Positions 36,706-45,540 of a stretch of 64,000 bases of DNA are shown here, piece by piece (within the stretch, counting starts at the first letter, position 1; every line of letters begins with the position of its first letter). This DNA is from CAVQJU01 sp963729215 (GTDB lineage Bacteria; Acidobacteriota; Vicinamibacteria; Vicinamibacterales; CAVVIG01): the NCBI GenBank assembly GCA_963729215.1, contig CAVSND010000022.1, forward strand, positions 1 through 64,000, given 5' to 3'. Made by a program: the position numbers and the translations under genes. Under the pieces are notes generated by a model, which made no database searches, was not told the DNA's origin, and saw only the letters and a program-made list of their open reading frames with translations.

Positions 36706-36812
36706 GAATCTGGTCATCTAGTCATCTGGTCATCTGGTCATCGTTTTGAGATGGATCAATCTTCCAATTGATCAGCGATGACCAGATGACCAATGACTAG
36801 ATGACCAGATTC
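36706..36812. repeat. Octamer-hairpin element, locus 2
   Basis: Left arm 36706-36743: GAA plus four octamers (TCTGGTCA, TCTAGTCA, TCTGGTCA, TCTGGTCA) and TCG. Right arm 36776-36812: the reverse complement with the TCTAG variant at the paired position and one 1-nt deletion. The 32-nt loop holds its own GATCAAT/ATTGATC hairpin. It lies between the TonB receptor stop and the MFS start, both on the minus strand. Confidence 0.88.
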
Positions 36813-36817
36813 AAGAG

Positions 36818-39800
36818 TCAGAAGACTAGCTTCACGCCGAACTGCATCAGTCTCGGCGGTCCGGCGGAAAGAATTCGGCCGAAGTTGGCGGAGTTGAGAT
36901 CCGCGACGGGCAGTCCCAGATTCGTGACGTTCGTGACATTGAACGATTCGAGGCGCAGTTCGAGGCGCGTGCCCTGCGAGAGCTGGATGTTGCGGACGAG
37001 CGACAGGTCGATGTCGGCGTACCCCGGGCCGCGCACACTGTTGCGCCCCTCGTTGCCGAACTGCCCCGCCTGCGTGACCGGATCAAGACGCTGAAAGGCC
37101 GACCGGCTCACCCACGCGTCGACGGTATGGGGGCCGGCATTCGGATCGCCGACCTGGTTGGGACGGGCGGCGACGAAGCCCGAGATCGGCGGGCTGTTTG
37201 CCTGCAAGCGACACGTTCGCCGAGTCCGTCACCGTGAACGGCGTGCCAGAGTTGAACGACGCGATCCCGTTGACCTGCCAGCCGTCGAAGATGGCGCGCA
37301 CAGCCGAGTTCGCGTGCTCCGGCACGCGCGGCCCCCAGCTCGCGCTGGCGACGAACCGGTGCCGTGCGTCGAACAGCGACGGGCCGTACTCGGCGCCAAC
37401 GTCGAACGGGTTCTGCGCGAGGTCGTTCTCGCCCGCCAGGGACTTCGCCGCCGCGCCGGACAGATTCATGGAGGACAACTCGTCCTTGGTACTCGAGAGC
37501 CAGTACGAGACGTTGAATCCGACGCCTCCCGCATAGCGCCGCGACAGGCTGACCTGTCCAGCTTCGTAGTTCGAGTGGGTGATGTAGGACAGCATGGCGA
37601 TCGTCGAGAAGTCGCACGTTCCGCCATCCGCCGGGCAGTTTGCGTAGACACGGCGGCGGTCGGCGTTCTGCGCCGTTGCCCCGGGCCCGTACACCGCCGG
37701 GTTGTCTTCGATATTCCGCGGGATGCGGCTGCCCTTCGCCGACACGAACCGGACTTCGAGCATGTATCGGTCGAAGAGCGCGCGCTGCACGCCGACGTTC
37801 CAGTCCTGTGTATATGGCGGTTTCGCCGCCGTGTCGATCGTGAACACGGTCGACGGACGGACAAACGAGTTCGGCGCCGGATACGCGTGGCCGAGATATG
37901 GATTCTGGAAATTGAGCCCGGCGCCGCTGAACTGGTTGAACTGCGCCCACGGAATCGAGCTGACGGGCACCTGCGACGCGGTGCCCGCGCCGTTCTCGAA
38001 CTGGTCGTAGAAGAGTCCGTAGCTGGCCCGGACCGACCACACGCCGGCGCCCGTCGGATCCCAGGCGAACCCGAGGCGAGGCATCACGCCGTTGGCACTC
38101 TGCGCGATGCCATCGGGAATACCCGGGTCACCCGGAAAGACCAATCCCTTGGGCGCGGAGGGGTACACGATCGACTGCACGCCTGGAATAAAACCGGTCA
38201 ACCGGTTCTGCGCCTCGGTGATCGGGTTGATGCGCTCGTAACGAAGCCCGACGTTGAGCGTCACGTTCTTGCGCATCCGCCACTCGTCCTGCGCGTACGC
38301 GCTCGCGCCCCAGACGCTGATGTCGCGGCCGAAGTCGCCCAGGCCCTGATAGAACGTGACCGGCGCGCCGAGCAGGAGGTTGGCCACGGCGTTGTTCGTG
38401 GGAAACGTGCCCGCGAACACGTAGAAGGCGTTCGGCGCGATCGCCTGAAACATGTCGATCGCCGTGTGCTGGTAACCGGCGCCGAACTTGACGAGGTGGG
38501 CGCCCCGTGTCCAGGACAGGGCATCCTGCAGCTCGAACATGTTCTGCGTCGAGTTGCGCGGTCCGGTGATGGCACCGCCAATCGGGCTGTACCCGCTGAC
38601 GTTGAAGAACGGCGGTCCCTGTCCCTCGGAGTTGGACGACACGTACCCGAAGCCGAGCGCGCTCGGCGGCGTCTGGTTCAGGCGCTGATCGAAGAAGAAC
38701 TTATGGCGCAGATAACTCCCTCGAAGGGAGTTGATCATGGCCGAGGAGAAGATGTGATTCTCCGAGAGCGCCGCCGAGTGCGTCGCCAGATCGTCCCGCG
38801 TGGGGAAACCGGGCACGTCGGTGCCGCGCACGGAGATCGGGTTGACGTTGTAGCCGCCCGAATACGAATAGCGACCGAAGAACTGATCGGACGAAGACAC
38901 GTTGACGTCCACACGCCCGCCGGCCTGGTCGGAGTAGTTCCGGCCCATGAGCGTGGCTCGATAGATGGACGGCGACACGTTGCCCAGCGGATACATGTTG
39001 ATCACGTTGAGGGCGACCGGGTTGATGGCCGCCGGCGGAAGCTTGTTCCCGGGAATCGGCACACCGCCCGCCGCAAAATTGATCAGCGGCACACCCAGGT
39101 CCGAGAAGTCGCCCTGACGCTGTCCAGGGGTCGGCACGGTCGCGCTCGTCGTGGTCCCCTGGTCGTTCCGGAAGCCCTCGTAATAGCCGAAGAACATCAC
39201 GCGGTCCTTCTTGATCGGCCCCCCAGACGTCATGCCGAACTGATGCTGCTTGAGCGGCTCGACTGTCTCGGAAAAGTAGTTCCTGGCATCGAATGCATCG
39301 TTGCGCACGAACTCGTACAGATTGCCGTGGAACTGATTGCTCCCCGATCGCGTCACGACGCTCGTCGTCGCGCCGCCCGTGCCGCCGAATTCAGGAGGCG
39401 CGCTCTGGGTCAGGATGCGGAATTCGGCGACGGCATCAACCGGCAGCTTGAGCGCGTACCCGCCGTCCATCCGGTTGATGTTCTGCGCGCCGTCCACGAG
39501 GTAGACATTCTGCTCCGGCCGCATGCCGTTGACGGCGTACGCCTGACCCTGGCGCAGGCTCCCGCCGGCGGTCGCCACACCGGCCGTGAGGGGCGCGACG
39601 CCCGTCTGCAGGAGCCCGAGCTGCGTGAAATTACGGCCGTTCAACGGCAGGTCGAGGATTTCGCGTCCGCTCACGACGGCGCCCAGGGCGTTGCTGGACG
39701 TATCCACGAGCTGCACGCGCGCGGCGACGGTGAGAGATTCGGCGACGGTCCCCACCGACAGCTGCACGTCCACGCGCGCCGCCTGGTTCACGTTCACTTG

Positions 39801-40079
39801 AATCTGATTCTGGGTGAACGTCGAGAACTGAGACGCTTCGACCGTGAGGCTGTACGTGCCGACGGGCACCGCCGTGACGCGATAGAAACCATCCGAGCCT
39901 GACACCGCCTCCCTGGTAAATCCTGTCGCGGTGTTCCTCGCCAGCACTTTCGCGGCGGTGATGACGGCGGCAGTCTTGTCCGTGATCACCCCCTCGATCG
40001 CACCGGTCGGATCCTGGGCGAATGCACCCGTGGCCGTAAGCAGGCACAGCAGTCCCGCGGAGATGAGTATCCTGCGCAT
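36818..40079 (-). CDS. TonB-dependent, Oar-like outer-membrane receptor (frameshifted)
   Basis: About 1086 residues. Signal peptide MRRILISAGLLCLLTATGAFA (ATG 40079), carboxypeptidase-regulatory domain (GAIEGVITDKTAAVITAAKV), plug (LPLNGRNFTQLGLLQTGV, YAVNGMRPEQNVYLVDG) and a long barrel ending RLMQFGVKLVF. A frame break near 37203 separates the last ~130 residues; one base restores NVSLQANSPPISGFVAARPNQ. The start is 8 nt after the upstream AhpD-like gene, so it is the last gene of a four-gene operon. Large receptors of this class take up big ligands such as glycans or peptides. Confidence 0.88.
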
Positions 40080-40087
40080 CGTATCGG

Positions 40088-40657
40088 TCACTCCGTCGAG
40101 GTTGGACGTTGCTGGCTGGCCAGCGTTGAGGCGGCATACCCGTTCGCCGCGACGAGGGCGGCGCGCTGCCGGTAGAACTCCGGATCGTGGGGCATCCACG
40201 TCGCGAGGCCGTCCACGTAGCGGTTGCACATGCAGAACACGGCGGCAATGAGCACCGCGTCGTGGATTTCCAGATCGCTGGCGCCCTGCTGACGCGCGCG
40301 ATCGACGTCGGCCTCCGTGACGTTCTTGCCGCCCTTCGCCGTCTTGCCCGCGATCGCGAGCAGCGCCTTCAGCTTGGGCGAGATGGCGGCGGACTGGTAG
40401 TTCTGCTTGACGTCAATGACCAGCGGTTCGTTTTTCAGGTGATGCGCGGCGATCGCGCCGTGGATCGTCTGGCAGTACTCGCAGTCGTTCTGCGACGACA
40501 CGTACGTGGCGATCAACTCACGTTCGCCAGGCGAGAGCGTATGCGGACCCCGCAACAGCACGTCGACCAGCTCGTTCAACGGCCTGGCCGTCTCAGGCCG
40601 AAAGGCCATCGGGCCTCTGATGCCTGGCAAATCCGGTGGAAGCGTAATGTGGGCCAT
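40088..40657 (-). CDS. Carboxymuconolactone decarboxylase/AhpD-fold peroxidase-related protein, copy A
   Basis: 189 residues. The redox motif is NDCEYCQTIHGAIA (CxxCxxxH) around residue 60, in the usual helical AhpD fold, with EIHDAVLIAAVFCMCNRYVDGLAT in the C-terminal half. About 60% identical by eye to copy C at 41294, including MAHITLPPDLPGI versus MPHIALPEGLPGI. The cysteine pair suggests a peroxide- or disulfide-active protein. Located 8 nt upstream of the TonB receptor start. Confidence 0.88.
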   Translation of the reverse strand: MAHITLPPDLPGIRGPMAFRPETARPLNELVDVLLRGPHTLSPGERELIATYVSSQNDCEYCQTIHGAIAAHHLKNEPLVIDVKQNYQSAAISPKLKALLAIAGKTAKGGKNVTEADVDRARQQGASDLEIHDAVLIAAVFCMCNRYVDGLATWMPHDPEFYRQRAALVAANGYAASTLASQQRPTSTE

Positions 40658-40694
40658 CTCGTGGCTCGTGCTCGTGGCTCGTGGCTCGTGGTGG
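40658..40694. repeat. Heptamer tandem repeat, GTGGCTC unit
   Basis: About five tandem units of GTGGCTC (one shortened to GTGCTC) lie between two AhpD-like genes in the same operon, filling almost the whole gap before the downstream start. Confidence 0.7.
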
Positions 40695-40695
40695 A

Positions 40696-41310
40696 CTACT
40701 CGCGGCCGTACCCGCGGGACGCCAGCGATTTACCCTGCTGGCGATGAGCGGCTTCCGACATCTCGGGGACGCCGGTCGCGGTGATCCAGCGGTTGTAGAA
40801 GTTGAATAACGCGCAGGTCGTGATCGCGTAGTAGATGGCCTCGTCGTCCCAGCCGCCAGCGTGCAGCGCCGCGATGTCGTCCGCGTTGACGCGCGGGAGG
40901 TTCTTCGTGACCTTGCCGACGAACCGGAGCAGCAGTTTGTCCTTCGCCGAGACGTTCGAGTTCTCGAGGTCGCGCAGCGCCGTCCATACGAGCGCTTCGT
41001 CTTGCAGGAGTTCAGCGGCCGCTGCGGCGTGCGCCTGCGTGCAGAAGGCACACTCGTTCTGATACGAGGTGTACGCGGCGATCAGCTCGCGGAGCCCCGG
41101 GCTGATCGTCGCAGGCAGACGCATGACACCGTGCGAGAAACGCGCCAGATGCACGGTGAACTCGTTCTTGAAGGCAAACAGATCCCAGATCTTCGAGTAC
41201 TCGGCGCCGCGGCCTTTGGCCTCCGCGATGAGTGTCTGATACGGGCCTGGCTGATGACTGGCTTCGACGCCTGGCAGGTACAACGGTCCGGAGTTACGGG
41301 CGTTGAACAT
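40696..41310 (-). CDS. Carboxymuconolactone decarboxylase/AhpD-fold protein, copy B
   Basis: 204 residues, a more distant member. Redox motif NECAFCTQAHAAAAAE (CxxCxxxH) at about residue 88, preceded by LIAAYTSYQ and followed by KDKLLLRFVGKVTKN and DEAIYYAITTCALFNFYNRWITATG. Its 5' end overlaps the 3' end of copy C by 17 nt, implying co-translation. Confidence 0.85.
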   Translation of the reverse strand: MFNARNSGPLYLPGVEASHQPGPYQTLIAEAKGRGAEYSKIWDLFAFKNEFTVHLARFSHGVMRLPATISPGLRELIAAYTSYQNECAFCTQAHAAAAAELLQDEALVWTALRDLENSNVSAKDKLLLRFVGKVTKNLPRVNADDIAALHAGGWDDEAIYYAITTCALFNFYNRWITATGVPEMSEAAHRQQGKSLASRGYGRE

Positions 41311-41833
41311 AACCCTGTTTCGCCATGCGCTGGCCCATCTGGTCGTACGCCGCAGGGTCGGTCGGCGTCAGCGTCGCGAGGCCGTCCACGTAGCGGTTGA
41401 ACATGCAGAACGCGGCGGCGATCAGCACGGCGTCGTGAATTTCCTTGTCGGTCGCGCCTTCCGCTCTCGCGCGCTCGACGTCAGCGCTCGTGACGTTCTT
41501 GCCGCCCTGCTGAACCTTGCCCGCGATATTCAACAGCGCCTTCAGCTTTGCGGACACTGGCGCTGACTGGTAGTCGCGCTTGACCGCTTCGACGATGTCG
41601 TAGTCGCCGGACAGGTGATGCGCGGCCGCGGCACTGTGGCTGGCCTGACAGAAGTGGCAGTCGTTTCTCGAGGACACGAACGCCGCAATCATCTCCCGTT
41701 CGCCGCTGGTCAGCGTGTTCGGTCCCCGGAGCAGCACCTCGGCGAGCTCGCGCATGGGCCCGGCCGTCTCGGGCCGAAATGCGAATCCGCTGGTGATGCC
41801 GGGCAGTCCTTCAGGGAGCGCGATGTGAGGCAT
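41294..41833 (-). CDS. Carboxymuconolactone decarboxylase/AhpD-fold peroxidase-related protein, copy C
   Basis: 179 residues, first gene of the operon. Redox motif NDCHFCQASHSAAAAHH. Otherwise closely parallel to copy A (LLRGPNTLTSGEREMIAAFVSSRN, EIHDAVLIAAAFCMFNRYVDGLATLTP). ATG 41833 begins MPHIALPEG. A heptamer tandem repeat lies directly upstream. Confidence 0.88.
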   Translation of the reverse strand: MPHIALPEGLPGITSGFAFRPETAGPMRELAEVLLRGPNTLTSGEREMIAAFVSSRNDCHFCQASHSAAAAHHLSGDYDIVEAVKRDYQSAPVSAKLKALLNIAGKVQQGGKNVTSADVERARAEGATDKEIHDAVLIAAAFCMFNRYVDGLATLTPTDPAAYDQMGQRMAKQGYVQRP

Positions 41834-41838
41834 GGCAG

Positions 41839-41866
41839 AAAGTGCAAAGTGCAAAGTACAAAGTTG
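41839..41866. repeat. Heptamer tandem repeat, AAAGTGC unit
   Basis: Units AAAGTGC, AAAGTGC, AAAGTAC, AAAGTTG just upstream of copy C of the AhpD-like genes, where its promoter or leader should be. Confidence 0.65.
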
Positions 41867-41971
41867 GAAGTGAGTGCGAAGTCCGGATTCTACGAAGCCG
41901 GCTGCCGGGAGCTCAATAATGGAAACGGACTATCCGAAGATCACACGGCGAACGCAGTAAGCTGAGGAACC

Positions 41972-42784
41972 ATGGGACAGAATCCACCGGGCCGGGTTGT
42001 CGCTATCACCGGCGCCTCCGCCGGCATCGGCAGGGCCACGGCCCTTCGGCTGGCCCGCGACGGGGCAGCCATCGTGGTCTGCGCGAGACGGCTGGACCGC
42101 CTCGAACAGCTCCGCGCCGAAATCGAAGCCGCCGGCGGCCAGGCCCTGCCGATCGTCGCCGACGTCACACGCGAAGCCGACATGCACGATCTCGTCGCCC
42201 GCGCCGTCGAACGATTCGGCCGCCTCGACGTCATGATGTGCAACGCCGGGTTCGCCATCTACGGCGCGATCGACGACATCACGCCGGACCAGATGCGGAG
42301 GCTCGTGGACATCAACTACTTCGGCACCTACTACGCCACGCGGGCGGCGCTGCCCGTCTTCCGCCGTCAGGGCGCCGGCCATATCTTGATCGTGTCGTCG
42401 ATTGTCGGCAAGCGCGGCGTCCCCTTCATGGGGGCGTACTCCGCGACGAAGTTCGCGCAGGTGGGCCTCGCCGAATGCCTCCGATCTGAAGTCGAAGGAT
42501 CCGGCATCCACGTCAGCGTGGTGTATCCCGTCTCGACCGACACCGAATTCAAGGAGGTCATGCTGCGCGAGACGGGACACGCCATCACCCAGTCAACCGG
42601 GCCGACGCAGACGGCCGAACAGGTGGCCGACGCGATCGCCGGCGCGCTCGCGAACCCGGTCCCTGAGGTCTATCCGTACCGGAAGTCGCGCGGCCTGGTC
42701 ATCCTGAACGCCGTCGCGCCCGGCTTCTGCGACCGGCTCGTGAAGAAATACGGCCGCCAGCCGCTTCGCCCGGATCATGTCTGA
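41972..42784 (+). CDS. Short-chain dehydrogenase/reductase
   Basis: 270 residues, classical SDR. NAD(P)-binding TGASAGIGRA (residues 14-23), NAG at CNAGFAIYG, and catalytic serine in IVSSIVGKRG with YSATK. A C-terminal extension (residues 215-270, EVYPYRKSRGLVILNAVAPGFCDRLVKKYGR) resembles SDRs that act on lipid-like or long-chain substrates. It overlaps the CCA-adding enzyme gene by 8 nt. Confidence 0.9.
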   Translation: MGQNPPGRVVAITGASAGIGRATALRLARDGAAIVVCARRLDRLEQLRAEIEAAGGQALPIVADVTREADMHDLVARAVERFGRLDVMMCNAGFAIYGAIDDITPDQMRRLVDINYFGTYYATRAALPVFRRQGAGHILIVSSIVGKRGVPFMGAYSATKFAQVGLAECLRSEVEGSGIHVSVVYPVSTDTEFKEVMLRETGHAITQSTGPTQTAEQVADAIAGALANPVPEVYPYRKSRGLVILNAVAPGFCDRLVKKYGRQPLRPDHV

Positions 42785-44141
42785 GTCGTTCGACCGCGCC
42801 CGCGCCATTGCCGCCTCAGTCCGCGAGACCGGCGGCCGCGCGCTCATCGTCGGCGGCTGGGTCCGCGATCGATTGATGGGCCGGGAGTCGAAAGACGTCG
42901 ATCTCGAAGTGTTCGGGCTCCCATCTGAGCGCGTGCGCTCGCTTCTCGAAACCTTCGGACGCGTCGAAGCCGTGGGCGAGAGCTTTCAGGTCTACAAGAC
43001 GGGCGACGTCGACGTCTCACTGCCCCGGCGCGAATCGAAGTCCGGACGCGGGCACCGCGGGTTCGAGGTCGCGGGCGATCCCGAGATGACATTTCCTGAA
43101 GCCGCGCGCCGGCGCGACTTCACGATCAACGCCATCGGCTGGGACCCGCTGACGGACGAGTATCTCGATCCGTACGGCGGGCGGGAGGATCTGAACCATC
43201 GGCTGCTTCGGGCCGTCGACGCCTCGACGTTCGCGGACGACAGCCTCCGCGCGCTGCGCGCCGTCCAGTTCGCCGCGAGGTTCGAGTTCGCGCTCGATGA
43301 ACCCACGCGCCAGCTGTGCCGGACGATGGCGCTCGACGATTTGCCGGCTGAACGCGTGTGGGGCGAAATCGAGAAGCTGCTGTTTGCGCCGCGGCCCTCA
43401 GTGGGCCTGACGCTGGCGCTGGACCTCGGGATCGTCGGGCGGCTGTTTCCCGAACTGCACGCGCTCGTCGGGTGTCCCCAGGAACCGGAGTGGCATCCGG
43501 AAGGTGACGTCTGGGTCCACACGCTGCAGGTCGTTGACCAGGCCCGCAAGCGGGTGGACGATTTACCTCGTGCGCAGCAGCTGGCGATCATGCTGGGCGC
43601 GGTGTGTCACGACTTCGGCAAGCCGGCGACAACGGCGCTCATGGACGGACGCATTCGCTCGCATGATCACGAAGAGCAGGGCGTGGCGCCCGCGTCCGTC
43701 TTTCTCGATCGGCTGAACATCCATTCAATCGATGGCTACGACGTGCGCCGGCAGGTGGAAGGCCTCGTGGCGCAGCACCTGAAGCCGGGCGCGTGGTTCA
43801 AAGTCAGGGACGAAGTCGGCGACGGCGCGTTCCGGCGGCTGGCGCAAAAAGTGGATCTCGAGCTGCTCGCCCGCGTCGCGAAGGCCGACTGCCTCGGCCG
43901 CGAGCCCGGGCACTTCGACTGCTCGGCGATGGACTGGTTTCTCGACCGCGCCCGCCAGCTCGGCGTCGAGCACCGTGCGCCCGGCCCGATTCTCCTCGGC
44001 AGGCATCTCCTGGAGATCGGCCTCACTCCCGGCCCGCGCGTCGGCGAGATCCTCAAAGCGGTGTACGAACAGCAGCTCGACGGGACGGTGACGACGCTCG
44101 AAGATGCCGTCGCCGCCGCCAGGCGCGCGCTCAACCGCTAA
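42777..44141 (+). CDS. cca: CCA tRNA nucleotidyltransferase with HD domain
   Basis: 454 residues. The nucleotidyltransferase head is RALIVGGWVRDRLMGRESKDVDLEVFG, with the paired DVD carboxylates and RRRDFTINAIGWDP. RNA-binding and dimer regions follow (DDSLRALRAVQFAARFEF, PAERVWGEIEKLL). A C-terminal HD phosphohydrolase domain (residues 235-350) has VCHDFGKPAT and HEEQG. This matches the bacterial Cca with HD domain that can remove 2',3'-cyclic phosphates. It adds or repairs the 3' CCA of tRNAs, although both tRNAs in this window encode CCA. Confidence 0.94.
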   Translation: MSESFDRARAIAASVRETGGRALIVGGWVRDRLMGRESKDVDLEVFGLPSERVRSLLETFGRVEAVGESFQVYKTGDVDVSLPRRESKSGRGHRGFEVAGDPEMTFPEAARRRDFTINAIGWDPLTDEYLDPYGGREDLNHRLLRAVDASTFADDSLRALRAVQFAARFEFALDEPTRQLCRTMALDDLPAERVWGEIEKLLFAPRPSVGLTLALDLGIVGRLFPELHALVGCPQEPEWHPEGDVWVHTLQVVDQARKRVDDLPRAQQLAIMLGAVCHDFGKPATTALMDGRIRSHDHEEQGVAPASVFLDRLNIHSIDGYDVRRQVEGLVAQHLKPGAWFKVRDEVGDGAFRRLAQKVDLELLARVAKADCLGREPGHFDCSAMDWFLDRARQLGVEHRAPGPILLGRHLLEIGLTPGPRVGEILKAVYEQQLDGTVTTLEDAVAAARRALNR

Positions 44142-44195
44142 CCTTCAACCTCTGGCCTCCAACCTCTAACCTCTAACCTCTAACCTCCAACGTCT
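44140..44195. repeat. Heptamer tandem repeat, AACCTCT unit
   Basis: Eight tandem heptamers close to AACCTCT (AACCTTC, AACCTCT, GGCCTCC, AACCTCT x3, AACCTCC, AACGTCT). It begins within the cca stop codon and runs to 8 nt before the -10 hexamer of the next gene. Confidence 0.85.
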
Positions 44196-44202
44196 GCCCC
44201 TG

Positions 44203-44208
44203 TACAAT
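44203..44208 (+). promoter_or_regulatory. TACAAT -10 hexamer 6 nt before the 76-residue protein
   Basis: TACAAT ends 6 nt before the ATG at 44215, so any message starts at the codon itself. It directly follows the heptamer repeat array. Confidence 0.45.
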
Positions 44209-44214
44209 CCAAGC

Positions 44215-44445
44215 ATGGCCCGATACACGCTCGTCTACGGCGTCCGACTGGTTCCCGAAGGCACGCTGACCGGCATGAAAGACGCGACGCTGACGCTCGC
44301 AGACGGATCGAACGCGGGCGTCACGCTTCACACGATAGACGGCACGATCCCCCAGCTGCGGCGCGCGCTCGACCGCAGCTTCGACGCGTTTTTCGATTTG
44401 TTGCCGGGAGCCGAGGAAGACGATCTCGAGAAGTTTGGGGACTAG
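44215..44445 (+). CDS. Hypothetical 76-residue protein
   Basis: MARYTLVYGVRLVPEGTLTG... predicted as a small alpha/beta domain: an initial strand, TLTLADGSNAGVTLHTI, and a C-terminal helix LRRALDRSFDAFFDLL with an acidic tail. No recognised motif. Start set by the -10 hexamer 6 nt upstream. Confidence 0.6.
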   Translation: MARYTLVYGVRLVPEGTLTGMKDATLTLADGSNAGVTLHTIDGTIPQLRRALDRSFDAFFDLLPGAEEDDLEKFGD

Positions 44446-44450
44446 CGGAG

Positions 44451-44575
44451 GTTCACGGGTCCACAGGGTCCACAAGGTCCACTGGTCCACAGGGTCCACG
44501 GGTCCACAGGTCCGAACCGTTGAACTATCGAACCTCTTGAACCTCTTGAACCCTTCGAACCTCTCGAACCCCTGC
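44451..44575. repeat. Double tandem-repeat block (GGTCCACAG, then GAACCTCTT units)
   Basis: About six 8-9-nt units of GGTCCACAG (44458-44509) are followed by seven 8-9-nt units built on GAACC (GAACCTCTT, GAACCCTTC, GAACCTCTC). It fills the whole gap between convergent genes (76-residue protein and NAD-epimerase). The GAACCTCTT word is the reverse complement of the word at 50005-50090. Confidence 0.85.
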
Positions 44576-44576
44576 G

Positions 44577-45515
44577 CTAAGCCGTTTGCTCTTGCGCATG
44601 CGCGTTCCGCCACTCTTCGAGCAGCCGCGCGGCGTTTCCAGCCACGGAGTGCAGCGTCGGCGCCCAGCCGAGCGCGCGCGCCCGGGGACTTCGCACGACC
44701 AGGTCGAGCGCCATGGCCTCGGCAAACAGGCCCATCTTCGATCGCGCTTCCTCGATCGGCACGTACCGCACATCGGGCTTGACCGACACGTACGGCCGGA
44801 TCGCGGCGACGATGTCGTTGACGCGTTCATCGCCTTCGTCGTTGGCGTGGTAGATCCCGGATGCATCCTGGCTCGCGACCAGCCGCGCGTAGAGGTCGGC
44901 GAGATCGCGGTCGTACACGAGCGGCCAGTGGTTGTTGCCGTCACCAACCACGCGCACCAGCCCGTTCGAGGCCGACTTGAACAGGTCCGCCACGATCCCC
45001 GTTCCACCGCCGTACACCACGCCCGGGCGAACAACAATCGTCCTGAGATGGTCCGTCGCGGCGGCGAGGATGAACTGCTCGTGGGCCGGCCTCCACGCGG
45101 TGAGCGCGATCGGATTGACCGGGGCACCCTCGTCGGCCGGATCGGGCGACTGGCCAAGGACCCACGCGCCAGACGTGTAGATAATGAAACGGCTGGCGGG
45201 CGAGGTCGAAGCGGCTGTCCGCGGACGTTTGGCGGCGGCCACCATCAGCTCGAGCGCCGCCATCTCGATGGCGGGGGCGCGGCTCGACGACCGGTCGAGC
45301 GCCGTGTGGACGTAACCGTCCTGCGCCTCGGCGCTGCTCTTGAACGAGTCAGGCTCCGCGAGATTGCCGACGACCGGATGCGCTCCGCGCTTCCCGACAA
45401 GCCGCGCCTTCCCGTTGTCGCGCACCAGCGCCGTCACGTCGTGGCCGGCGCGCACGAGCGCGTCGAGTACGGCGCTCCCGACGTATCCGGTCGCGCCGGT
45501 CAGGAAGATTCTCAT
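44577..45515 (-). CDS. NAD-dependent epimerase/dehydratase (extended SDR)
   Basis: 312 residues. RIFLTGATGYVGSAVLDALVRAGHDVTALVR is the glycine-rich NAD-binding start. FIIYTSGAWVLGQSPDPADE and VVRPGVVYGGGTGIVADLF are extended-SDR motifs. It belongs with nucleoside-diphosphate-sugar epimerase-like proteins of uncertain substrate. The classical YxxxK is not obvious. Divergent from the ligase-acyltransferase gene, sharing a TATATCATA promoter core. Confidence 0.8.
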   Translation of the reverse strand: MRIFLTGATGYVGSAVLDALVRAGHDVTALVRDNGKARLVGKRGAHPVVGNLAEPDSFKSSAEAQDGYVHTALDRSSSRAPAIEMAALELMVAAAKRPRTAASTSPASRFIIYTSGAWVLGQSPDPADEGAPVNPIALTAWRPAHEQFILAAATDHLRTIVVRPGVVYGGGTGIVADLFKSASNGLVRVVGDGNNHWPLVYDRDLADLYARLVASQDASGIYHANDEGDERVNDIVAAIRPYVSVKPDVRYVPIEEARSKMGLFAEAMALDLVVRSPRARALGWAPTLHSVAGNAARLLEEWRNAHAQEQTA

Positions 45516-45525
45516 CGCGGGCGTA

Positions 45526-45532
45526 TATCATA
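45526..45532. promoter_or_regulatory. Overlapping divergent -10 boxes
   Basis: TATCAT (plus strand, 45526-45531) ends 9 nt before the GTG at 45541. On the other strand TATGAT (45532-45527) ends 11 nt before the epimerase ATG at 45515. The start codons are only 25 bp apart, so the two promoters cannot fire together. Confidence 0.5.
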
Positions 45533-45540
45533 GTGCAGTC

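Noticed and set aside
37158..39902. 914-codon open frame on the plus strand
   Set aside because: It is antisense to the TonB receptor. Its translation is Arg/His/Val-rich with no domain, the usual shadow in GC-rich genes.
36818..40079. SusC/SusD polysaccharide-utilisation pair
   Set aside because: The receptor is Oar-like with a carboxypeptidase-regulatory domain, and no SusD-like lipoprotein is encoded nearby.
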